Positions 28,013 to 36,027 of a stretch of 64,000 nucleotides of DNA are shown piece after piece. Made by a program: the position numbers and the translations under genes. Under the pieces are notes generated by a model. The model searched no databases. It saw nothing but the letters and a program-made list of their open reading frames with translations, and was not told the origin of the DNA. Source of the DNA: Neptuniibacter sp048548695 (GTDB lineage: Bacteria; Pseudomonadota; Gammaproteobacteria; Pseudomonadales; Balneatricaceae); assembly GCF_048548695.1 (NCBI RefSeq), contig NZ_JBLYIF010000014.1, one strand, 5' to 3'. Position 1 is the first letter of the stretch, and each line of letters begins with the position of its first letter.

Positions 28013-31000
28013 TAACTCTCGACGTTCTCCGCGGCAAAGAAAGTAACCAGAATCTGTTTGGCCATGCCAGTGATCTCACTCATTTCATATATCGCGTGAT
28101 TCGCATGAATTTTGAGGAATTTTTTCGTGCCCTTCAGTTTTAAACGATAGGTCAGTGGGTAGGTCTGCCCTGCTTTAGCTGATGACTGGAACTGAGTGAA
28201 CAATGCCTGTAACTGTTTACGATCAGCACTGTGACACAGTTTTAAGAAATCATCTGTGTTAATTTCGTCCAGATCATCCTGCGAATAACCAAGCAGCTGA
28301 GTAAAGCGCGGATTGATAAATGCCAGCTGCTGATCATGTACATCATAAATATATGCGGCATTCATGCTGCTATTCAGGATGAAATTAATTTTATCCTTAT
28401 GCTCAGAATTATTCCGCTCGTACACAACCTTCTCAGTGATATCCGTCATACTGCCCATGACCTTGACTGCCTGTTTAAGGTCATTAAAAGACACCAGTGC
28501 TTCCAGCGAGATAACCTTGAGCCCCGTCTCACCAACCGGTGACTTAAAGACAAATGGCTGTTTAACTTTATTTTGCAGCAGGCCCTTAAGGTGCTCTTCC
28601 AGGCGATTGCGATCATCAGCATGGGCTAAGCCGATAAAGGCTTCAAATGAAGGATGAAACACACGCTCATCCAGGCCAAAGATCCGATAACAACCACGGC
28701 TCCAGGTAAATTTACGGCTGGACACCTCCCACAACCAAGACCCAGTGCGACCGATTCGCTCCGCTTCTTCTAACAGGCTGTTGGACTGCTCAAGTTCGTT
28801 GCGCAGCTGTAAGAGTTCTGCTTGTTGCTGCTCTTTATCTTCATAAGCGACACGCAGCTCAGAGTAGGCTGTTTGCAGCTCTTCATTGGTGGATTGCAGT
28901 TCTTCGTTGGTAGTCTCTAACTCTTCATTGGAGCTCTGCAGCTCCTCATTGGAGCTTTGCAGCTCCTCATTCATGGATTGCATCTCTTCGTTGGAGGTTT
29001 CCAACTCTTCGATGACATCCTGCAGTTGTTCTTTGGTTTTAACCAGCAAGCGCTGCTGTTCCTGCACCATGGCTTCGTTGGCGAGGTCTCCCTCTTGGTT
29101 CACCATAGGGATATTCATCGGATCTTCGATCTGGCTGAATATCAGGGTCAGATTGCCCAGCGGATTCTCTTTTACAATTCGGATCAATAACAGCTTAACC
29201 CAGACATCTTCACCATCGATCACCAGAGCGTGGAAGCCCGTATCAGCCTTCTCTTTGCCACACTCCAGTGAATGCAAGGCAGAGCGCAACTCCACCGTCA
29301 GCTGAGGGTGCATATTGCGGAATATATTATTGGTTGGCAGCCCCTGCGGTCGCACTAATAGGGGGTTTTGCCCCTCAGTAAAGATAATGTCATGGTTTTC
29401 ATTAATCAGAATTGCATGCGGCAGCACCAATTGTTGCAGACGTTCAATAATCAGCTCCACAAACTGATCATCGAGCTTTTTAGTGGCACCGGTTTGACGG
29501 GAAGGCGGATGTTCCACCAGGTCAACATAATCGGCCAAAGGTGGGCGGCGCTTGTTATTGCGTTCTGGTGGCAGTTTTTTACCAATATAAACACTTTCAT
29601 AGATCTTTCCGGACTTCACCAGCGGCCTAAACTGCTCCTGAAAAACACCGATAGACTCCGACTGCCCCAACATCATCAGCCCCTTGGGGTTGAGCGCATA
29701 ATGGAACGTAGGAAATATCTGACGCTGTAACTCAACTGTGAAATAGATCATCAAGTTACGGCAGGTAATAAGATCAAGGCGCAGGAAAGGTGGATCACTG
29801 TTCACGTCATGGATCGAGAAGATCACCATCGCCTTGATCTGCTTGATCACCTCATACTGGTCACCTTTAACCAGCAGGTACTTCTCCTTCATGTATCTTG
29901 GCAGGTTCTGAATCGCCACCTCCGGGTAAACCCCGTTACGAGCATAATCAATTGCCTGCTTATCAATATCTGTCGCGAATATCTGAATTTTATAATCGAC
30001 GATTTTATCGCCCAGAATTTCACTGATCATCATCGACAGTGAGTAGGCTTCCTCACCGGTAGAGCAACCTACCGACCAGACCCGGAGCACCTTCTCTTTC
30101 TTATTATGTACATAGTGTTTGAGCTCAGTGTTGAGTTGCTCAAACGCGCGCCCATCACGGAAAAAAGAGGTCACACCGATCAGCATATCCTGGAACAGGA
30201 AGGTCACCTCATCCAAATTCTTGTTCAGATACTTGAGGTACTCTTCCGCCTTGCGGATTTTCAACGTGGTCATGCGACGTTCGATACGCCGCAAAATGGT
30301 GTTTTCTTTATATAGGCCGAAATCCACATCACAGTGTTTTTTCAGCAGGCGGATAATGCCATTGTAGGTTTCCCGTGCCATCGATTGCTCACTGTCGATA
30401 GCCCGATTTTGCCGAAACATCATGTAGTTGAGCAGTTCATCGCCAATTTGAGTGGCGGGAATAATCAAATCGACATTACTGGAGTTAATGGCAGCATTTG
30501 GCATGCCATCATATTTGGCACTGGAAGGTTCCTGCACGATGCCCAGGCCGTTTTCGCCCTTGATCGCCCTGATGCCACGGGCACCATCACTACCGGTACC
30601 GGACAAAACAATACCAATGGCATGTTCACCTTTGACCAGAGCGATAGATTCAAACAACATATCTACTGATGGGCGCGGTTTGTAACGCACGTCTGGGTAA
30701 CTGGTTAGCTTGATGGTATCGCCGGGATACAGCTCGATATTATGATTCGGAGGGCATATGTATATCTGCCCGGCACGCAAAATATCACCATCCTTAGCTG
30801 CACAAATGGCCAATGTGGAATCTTTCTCCAACAGATCCACCATCATACTGCGATAAGAAGGCGACAGATGTTGTGCCACGATAAAGCTCATTTTGATGTC
30901 AGGCGGCAGATTTGACACCATACTCTGTAATGCTTCTAGGCCACCGGCACTGGCCCCCACACCAACCACAATCAGCGAACTTTCCGGGTCGACGGCAGCA

Positions 31001-31155
31001 GGCCTCTCCAGAGGCTGGTCTTTTTTATCTATCTCAACTGACGGTTCTATATCAGGCATTTTTTCAGTAGGTAACTCTGCCTGTTCCAGTCGCACATCAT
31101 CGCCACGCTCCTGTGTGACATTTTGCAAATCCGTTTCTGTATTATTGTCAGTCAT
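28012..31155 (-). CDS. CheB-CheR fusion with coiled coil and two PAS domains
   Basis: A 1047-residue cytoplasmic protein. The CheB-type methylesterase domain (about 55-245) keeps the catalytic Ser (GVGASAGGLE), His (VAQHLSP) and Asp (GTGSDGARG). The CheR methyltransferase domain (about 260-510) has the SAM-binding WSVGCSTGEEAYSL. A coiled coil at about 700-770 repeats NEELQSS/NEELQTT-like heptads. PAS domains follow at about 790-900 and 920-1040. Such fusions act outside core chemotaxis and often head sensory operons. ATG 31155 is preferred; a longer frame to 31245 has no support. First gene of the four-gene operon. Confidence 0.93.
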   Translation of the reverse strand: MTDNNTETDLQNVTQERGDDVRLEQAELPTEKMPDIEPSVEIDKKDQPLERPAAVDPESSLIVVGVGASAGGLEALQSMVSNLPPDIKMSFIVAQHLSPSYRSMMVDLLEKDSTLAICAAKDGDILRAGQIYICPPNHNIELYPGDTIKLTSYPDVRYKPRPSVDMLFESIALVKGEHAIGIVLSGTGSDGARGIRAIKGENGLGIVQEPSSAKYDGMPNAAINSSNVDLIIPATQIGDELLNYMMFRQNRAIDSEQSMARETYNGIIRLLKKHCDVDFGLYKENTILRRIERRMTTLKIRKAEEYLKYLNKNLDEVTFLFQDMLIGVTSFFRDGRAFEQLNTELKHYVHNKKEKVLRVWSVGCSTGEEAYSLSMMISEILGDKIVDYKIQIFATDIDKQAIDYARNGVYPEVAIQNLPRYMKEKYLLVKGDQYEVIKQIKAMVIFSIHDVNSDPPFLRLDLITCRNLMIYFTVELQRQIFPTFHYALNPKGLMMLGQSESIGVFQEQFRPLVKSGKIYESVYIGKKLPPERNNKRRPPLADYVDLVEHPPSRQTGATKKLDDQFVELIIERLQQLVLPHAILINENHDIIFTEGQNPLLVRPQGLPTNNIFRNMHPQLTVELRSALHSLECGKEKADTGFHALVIDGEDVWVKLLLIRIVKENPLGNLTLIFSQIEDPMNIPMVNQEGDLANEAMVQEQQRLLVKTKEQLQDVIEELETSNEEMQSMNEELQSSNEELQSSNEELETTNEELQSTNEELQTAYSELRVAYEDKEQQQAELLQLRNELEQSNSLLEEAERIGRTGSWLWEVSSRKFTWSRGCYRIFGLDERVFHPSFEAFIGLAHADDRNRLEEHLKGLLQNKVKQPFVFKSPVGETGLKVISLEALVSFNDLKQAVKVMGSMTDITEKVVYERNNSEHKDKINFILNSSMNAAYIYDVHDQQLAFINPRFTQLLGYSQDDLDEINTDDFLKLCHSADRKQLQALFTQFQSSAKAGQTYPLTYRLKLKGTKKFLKIHANHAIYEMSEITGMAKQILVTFFAAENVES

Positions 31156-31245
31156 ACCGATTCTCTTAGGCAGCACACCTGATTTGAAAGCGGCCTGTTT
31201 ATAGATAAATTGAATACACTCAGAACCACCCCCGCTCTGAGTCAA

Positions 31246-31467
31246 AGTTATCCAGGGAAATCAATGAATGAGTATAAGCCAACGGAAATTTATATATAAG
31301 CATACGATGAAGTTCAAGTAGCTCTTGTATCTCATAAATCGATCGCGCACCAAAACTGGGCAATGATTGTGCAGTCGCATCATAAACAAGCCAGTTAGGG
31401 CTTGATTTATTGCACAAAAAAGCACCAATAAAACATAAAATACTGTTTTATAAGAATTTAAATAATA
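31246..31467. other. Intergenic region between cheB-cheR and the nirB leader
   Basis: An AT-rich stretch between divergent genes, from the cheB-cheR upstream region to the nirB sigma-54 element. It should contain the reverse-strand promoter of the signalling operon and NtrC sites for nirB, but I see no clear consensus site for either. Confidence 0.45.
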
Positions 31468-31483
31468 TGGCACACTACATGCT
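31468..31483 (+). promoter_or_regulatory. Sigma-54 promoter of nirBD
   Basis: TGGCACACTACATGCT has GG at 31469-31470 and GC at 31481-31482 with N10 spacing, and a perfect TGGCAC half. The predicted start near 31494 is 7 bases before leader hairpin P1, the same geometry as at nrtA. Confidence 0.85.
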
Positions 31484-31500
31484 TTATTAAAATCAGTTCA

Positions 31501-31602
31501 CTTCCAATGTCGGAAGCCGCATTACTTTTTTACCGAGAATTAAGAACAAAGGCGTTCTACTCCAGCAGACAACTGCTGAGGGAAGAACGCCTTTTTTTAT
31601 TT
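31501..31602 (+). promoter_or_regulatory. NasT-type (ANTAR) antitermination leader of nirBD
   Basis: P1 is a perfect 5-bp stem CTTCC / GGAAG (31501-31505 with 31512-31516) with hexaloop AATGTC. P2 is a perfect 5-bp stem AGAAC / GTTCT (31543-31547 with 31554-31558) with hexaloop AAAGGC. Both loops have A1 and G4. P2 overlaps the terminator 5' arm, so the two folds are exclusive. This is the cleanest of the three leaders. Recognition by NasT is inferred. Confidence 0.85.
31548..31600 (+). terminator. Leader terminator (attenuator) before nirB
   Basis: Stem AAAGGCGTTCT / AGAACGCCTTT (11 bp), with an inner hairpin CAGCAG / CTGCTG, followed by a run of T. It ends about 20 bases before the nirB start. 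Confidence 0.94.
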
Positions 31603-31619
31603 ACGGGGTCTGACATTAC

Positions 31620-34600
31620 ATGAGACAACATCTGGTCATAATTGGAAACGGGATGGCAACAGGCCGCCTGCTGCAACTCCTCATGGAGCGCAGTCCGGGC
31701 CTGTTCGACGTCACTGTTTTTGGTGAAGAACCGGGTGGTAGCTATAACCGGGTATTGCTCTCTCCTCTACTAGGCGGTGAAAAGACACTGGATCAGGTCA
31801 TGACCCTGTCCACCTCCTGGTATGCCGATCACGGTATTGCTTTGCATAGCGGCGACCCTGTCGTTCGTATTGATCGTGCCCACAAACAGGTTATTAGCGA
31901 AAAAGGCCTGCATATTCCGTATGACAAGCTGATCATTGCCACCGGCTCTTACCCCACTCAAGTACCCATTCCTGGCCTGGAAAAAAACAACGTCATGAGT
32001 TTCCGCACCCTGAAGGATGTGGAACGGATGCAACAGCTTGCTGCCAACAAGAAAAATGCAGTGGTTGTTGGTGGTGGTTTTCTGGGTTTGGAAGCGGCTG
32101 AAGGCCTGCGCCGCCTAGGCATGAAAGTCACCGTGCTGCAGCGCGCACCCTGGTTGTTAAATAATCAATTAGATAAAACCGCTGCTGGCCTGCTGCAAAC
32201 CGCGCTGGAAAGTCGCGGCATGCAATTCCGTCTTGATGCCATTACCGAAGAAGTTCAGGGCGAGGATGCCGTGGATTCTGTACGTATGGCCGACGGCGAA
32301 ATAATTCTTGCCGATCTGGTAGTTACCGCCATCGGCATTACACCGAACACAGCACTGGCTAAGGATGCCGGGCTGAGTTGCCAGCGTGGCATTCTGGTCG
32401 ATGCAAAGATGCAGACCAGCGACGCTGACATATATGCCCTGGGTGAATGCTGTCAGCACCAGGAGCAGATTTTTGGTTTGGTTGCGCCCATCTGGCAACA
32501 GGCGGATGTGCTAAGCCAAAACTTCGCGGGCAACGATGTCCTTTACCGTGACGAAGCAGTTGCCACACAGCTCAAGGTGAGCGGTGTTGAACTCTTCTCC
32601 TGCGGTTCCCTGACAGATGCCGAAGACACCGAAACACTGGTCTATCGGGATCTGCAACACAACGAATATCGCAGACTCTGGCTGCGCAACAACCGCTTGG
32701 TCGGTGCCGTACTCTACGGCGATGTCCGGGAAGGACAGTGGTATTTCGACCAACTGAAACAAAACAACGACCTGAGTGCCGACAGAGCACAGCTGCTTTT
32801 TGGTAGCCCATTCTGTACGTCGCAAACTCAGGCAGAAAATCTGGGTATATCTATGAGTAAACGTCAGTTAGTTGTTATCGGTAATGGCATGGTAGGCCAC
32901 CACTTTGTGGAAAATTTCGTCACCAGTGGTGTGGCTGCCGACTACGAAATTCATATCCTTGCAGAGGAAGACCGTGCCGCGTACGACCGCGTGCACCTGT
33001 CCGAATACTTCGGTGGCTCCACCTATGAAGACCTCTGTCTGGTAAAAGACAATTTTTATGAAGAACATGGTGTTCACCTTCACCTGAATGAAGGTGCAGC
33101 ACAGATCGATCGCGATGCAAAGCAGGTCTTCACCGAGCAAGGCACCTACCCTTACGACACACTCGTTCTTGCAACAGGTTCTTACCCGTTTGTCCCCCCA
33201 ATACCGGGTAATGATGGTGAGGCCTGCTTTGTCTATCGCACCCTGGAAGACTTGGATAAGATTCGCGCTAGCGCTGAATCCTCCAAGGTGGGTGTGGTAG
33301 TTGGCGGCGGCCTGCTGGGTCTTGAAGCAGCCAACGCTCTGAAATCACTGGGACTAAAAGCCCATGTCGTGGAGTTCGCACCACGTCTGATGCCAGTACA
33401 GCTGGATGAAGATGGCGGCGAACTGCTGAAGCAAAAAATTGCGGCCCTGGATGTAGACGTCCACTGCAACAAAGCAACAACTGAAATCGTCGCTGGCGAG
33501 ACGTGCCGCTATCGCATGAACTTCAGTGATGGTTCACATCTCGAAACCGACCTGATCCTGTTCTCTGCCGGTATTCGCCCACAGGATGCCCTGGCACGCA
33601 GTTCCGCACTTACCATTGGCGAACGCGGCGGCATCATCGTTGATGACCAGTGCCTGACATCCGATGAAAACATCTACGCTATCGGCGAATGTGCTCTGTG
33701 GAATAACCAGATCTTTGGCCTGGTAGCGCCGGGCTACACCATGGCAAAAGTCGCCGTATCCGCTATTAATGGTGACAGCGACAACCTGTTTACCGGCGCT
33801 GACATGAGCACCAAGCTGAAACTACTGGGTATGGATGTTGGCTCTATTGGTGATGCCCATGGCCGTACACCAGGCAGCATCAGCTACCGTTACCTGGATG
33901 AAGATGAGCAGACCTACTACCGCATCATCGTCTCCGAAGACCGCAGCAAACTGCTGGGTGCAGTACTGGTCGGTGACAACAGCAAATATGACACGTTGCT
34001 GCAGTACGCCCTGAACGGTATTGATCTACCGGAAAAACCACAGGCGCTGATCCTGCCTTCAATGGACGGCGCTGCGGCACCGACCCTAGGCCCGGATGCA
34101 CTACCAGATACTGCCACGATCTGTTCATGCCTTAACGTTACCAAAGGGCAAATCTGCTGCTCCATTGATAGTGGCGCGACCTCGGTGGCTGACGTCAAGG
34201 CAGAAACCAAAGCAACCACCGGTTGTGGTGGCTGTGCTGCCATGCTGAAAAACCTGGTGGATCACGAGCTGGAAAAACGCGGCGTTGAAGTATGCAAAGA
34301 CATCTGCGAACACTTCCCGTATACCCGCGAAGAGCTGTACCACATTGTTCGGGTTGAGGGCATCCGTAGCTTCCACGACCTGATCCAGAAACACGGCAAA
34401 GGCCTGGGTTGTGATATTTGTAAACCCGCCACCGCTTCCATCATGGCTTCCTGCTGGAACGAGCACATCATGGATGAACCGCTGGTTGCCCTGCAGGATA
34501 CCAACGACACCTTCATGGCAAACATGCAGAAAAACGGTACTTACTCCATCGTACCGCGTGTTGCCGGCGGTGAAATCACCCCTGACAAATTGATCGTGCT

Positions 34601-35351
34601 GGGTGAAGTCGCCAAAAAATACAACCTCTACACCAAAATCACCGGTGGCCAGCGTATCGACCTGTTTGGTGCACAGATACATGAACTGCCGTTGATCTGG
34701 AAAGAGCTGGTTGATGCCGGTTTTGAAACCGGTCATGCCTATGGCAAATCGGTACGTACCGTAAAATCCTGTGTCGGCAGCACTTGGTGCCGTTATGGTG
34801 TTCAGGACAGTGTCGGCATGGCGATCGACATCGAAGACCGCTACAAAGGCCTGCGCTCACCCCACAAACTGAAATTTGCGGTTTCCGGCTGTACCCGTGA
34901 ATGTGCGGAGGCACAGAGCAAAGACATCGGGGTAATTGCCACCGAGAAAGGCTGGAACCTGTACGTATGTGGTAACGGCGGTATGAAACCACGCCATGCT
35001 GATCTATTTGCCACCGACCTGGATGACGACACCCTGATCAAATATATCGATCGCGTACTGATGTTCTACATCAAAACCGGTGATCGCCTGCAACGTACCT
35101 CCGTCTGGATGGATAACCTGGAAGGCGGTCTGGACTACCTGCGCGAAGTAGTCATCGAAGACAAACTGGGTATCTGTGAAGAACTTGAAACACAGATGGC
35201 ACACGTGGTTTCAACCTATCAGTGCGAGTGGAAATCCACCATTGAGGACCCGGAAAAACTCAAGCGTTTCCGTACCTTCGTTAACGATGACGAGCGTGAT
35301 GATCCACAGATCGTAAACATCATCGAACGCGACCAGATTCGCCCGGCCTGA
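31620..35351 (+). CDS. nirB: Fused NasC-like NADH oxidoreductase - NADH nitrite reductase large subunit
   Basis: A 1243-residue protein. Residues 1-400 are a complete FAD/NADH oxidoreductase of the NasC/NasB type (VIIGNGMATGRLL, VVVGGGFLGLEAA). After a 10-residue linker, residue 412 starts a full NirB: a second FAD/NADH module (VVIGNGMVGHHF, VVVGGGLLGLEAA), a BFD-like [2Fe-2S] domain (ICSCLNVTKGQICC, TGCGGCAAM), and the sirohaem/[4Fe-4S] domain with SCVGSTWCRYG and SGCTRECAEAQ. It reduces nitrite to ammonium, and the extra module may pass NADH electrons to NasA (inference). There is no stop codon between the halves; an internal ATG at 32853 could give NirB alone, but no strong ribosome site precedes it. 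Confidence 0.93.
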   Translation: MRQHLVIIGNGMATGRLLQLLMERSPGLFDVTVFGEEPGGSYNRVLLSPLLGGEKTLDQVMTLSTSWYADHGIALHSGDPVVRIDRAHKQVISEKGLHIPYDKLIIATGSYPTQVPIPGLEKNNVMSFRTLKDVERMQQLAANKKNAVVVGGGFLGLEAAEGLRRLGMKVTVLQRAPWLLNNQLDKTAAGLLQTALESRGMQFRLDAITEEVQGEDAVDSVRMADGEIILADLVVTAIGITPNTALAKDAGLSCQRGILVDAKMQTSDADIYALGECCQHQEQIFGLVAPIWQQADVLSQNFAGNDVLYRDEAVATQLKVSGVELFSCGSLTDAEDTETLVYRDLQHNEYRRLWLRNNRLVGAVLYGDVREGQWYFDQLKQNNDLSADRAQLLFGSPFCTSQTQAENLGISMSKRQLVVIGNGMVGHHFVENFVTSGVAADYEIHILAEEDRAAYDRVHLSEYFGGSTYEDLCLVKDNFYEEHGVHLHLNEGAAQIDRDAKQVFTEQGTYPYDTLVLATGSYPFVPPIPGNDGEACFVYRTLEDLDKIRASAESSKVGVVVGGGLLGLEAANALKSLGLKAHVVEFAPRLMPVQLDEDGGELLKQKIAALDVDVHCNKATTEIVAGETCRYRMNFSDGSHLETDLILFSAGIRPQDALARSSALTIGERGGIIVDDQCLTSDENIYAIGECALWNNQIFGLVAPGYTMAKVAVSAINGDSDNLFTGADMSTKLKLLGMDVGSIGDAHGRTPGSISYRYLDEDEQTYYRIIVSEDRSKLLGAVLVGDNSKYDTLLQYALNGIDLPEKPQALILPSMDGAAAPTLGPDALPDTATICSCLNVTKGQICCSIDSGATSVADVKAETKATTGCGGCAAMLKNLVDHELEKRGVEVCKDICEHFPYTREELYHIVRVEGIRSFHDLIQKHGKGLGCDICKPATASIMASCWNEHIMDEPLVALQDTNDTFMANMQKNGTYSIVPRVAGGEITPDKLIVLGEVAKKYNLYTKITGGQRIDLFGAQIHELPLIWKELVDAGFETGHAYGKSVRTVKSCVGSTWCRYGVQDSVGMAIDIEDRYKGLRSPHKLKFAVSGCTRECAEAQSKDIGVIATEKGWNLYVCGNGGMKPRHADLFATDLDDDTLIKYIDRVLMFYIKTGDRLQRTSVWMDNLEGGLDYLREVVIEDKLGICEELETQMAHVVSTYQCEWKSTIEDPEKLKRFRTFVNDDERDDPQIVNIIERDQIRPA

Positions 35352-35368
35352 TTGTGAGGAAAGAAACC

Positions 35369-35716
35369 ATGACTGCAAATCCTAATACTGTGTGGACAAA
35401 ACTGTGTACCAAGGCCGACCTGATCCCGTTTTCCGGGGTCGCAGCCTGGCACGAAGACCAGCAGGTAGCACTGTTCTACCTGCCTGGAAATGATACTGAA
35501 GTGTTTGCCATCGGCAATCACGACCCGTTCAGCGGCGCCAATGTACTGGCACGCGGCATTGTCGGCGACCTCAAAGGTGAGCTGGTTGTCGCATCACCGC
35601 TGTACAAACAACACTTTTCCCTGACCTCTGGCGCTTGCCTGGAGGATGCTGGGACACGGGTACCGGTTTGGCCGGTTCGCCTGAAGGGTGACGATGTCGA
35701 GATCGTGTCAGCCTGA
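35369..35716 (+). CDS. nirD: NADH nitrite reductase small subunit
   Basis: A 115-residue Rieske-like small subunit. It has the NirD fold pattern (WTKLCTKADLIPFSGVAAW, FAIGNHDPFSGA, VASPLYKQHFSLTSGACLED) and lacks the Cys/His cluster ligands of true Rieske proteins, as is usual for bacterial NirD. ATG 35369 has AGGAAAG 6 bases upstream. It follows nirB after 17 bases and ends the operon before the terminator at 35829. A sirohaem synthase (cysG/nirE) is not in the window. Confidence 0.95.
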   Translation: MTANPNTVWTKLCTKADLIPFSGVAAWHEDQQVALFYLPGNDTEVFAIGNHDPFSGANVLARGIVGDLKGELVVASPLYKQHFSLTSGACLEDAGTRVPVWPVRLKGDDVEIVSA

Positions 35717-35828
35717 GGCTGACACTCATGATACTACCCGCTCACGGATGAGCTTCCTGCCCCTTAGGTAGTCATACCCCTACCTTTGGGACTACTTGCC
35801 CACTTTCTGACATTGCTGGGCTTTTTGA

Positions 35829-35855
35829 CCGCTACCCTTGGGTAGCGGTTTTTTT
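35829..35855 (+). terminator. Terminator of nirBD
   Basis: Perfect 9-bp stem CCGCTACCC / GGGTAGCGG (35829-35837 with 35840-35848) with a minimal loop, followed by seven T. It is about 110 bases after nirD; no gene lies in between. Confidence 0.95.
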
Positions 35856-35885
35856 ATCGGCGGCAGCAAACTCCGCAAATTTAAA

Positions 35886-35954
35886 CAGATGCTGTTGCAA
35901 ATAAATTCACGCTTCATTAAAAACATTCATTTTATTTGCAAAAAGTTTCATCTG
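35886..35954. repeat. Interrupted inverted repeat upstream of the MTHFR-like gene
   Basis: CAGATG (35886-35891) and TTGCAAATAAA (35895-35905) face TTTATTTGCAA (35931-35941) and CATCTG (35949-35954): 17 paired bases in two blocks around a 25-base AT-rich loop. It lies 74 bases before the gene at 36028 and may be a cruciform, operator pair or 5' leader structure. Confidence 0.6.
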
Positions 35955-36027
35955 TCTCATACAGCACCTTACCTGCAAATGTTGTTAGAATTGCCGAAGT
36001 TTTTACCGGCCAGCGAAAGAATGGATA

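Noticed and set aside
28850..29040. Tandem DNA repeats inside the cheB-cheR gene
   Set aside because: They encode the NEELQSS/NEELQTT coiled-coil heptads common to CheB-CheR fusions and are explained by the protein.
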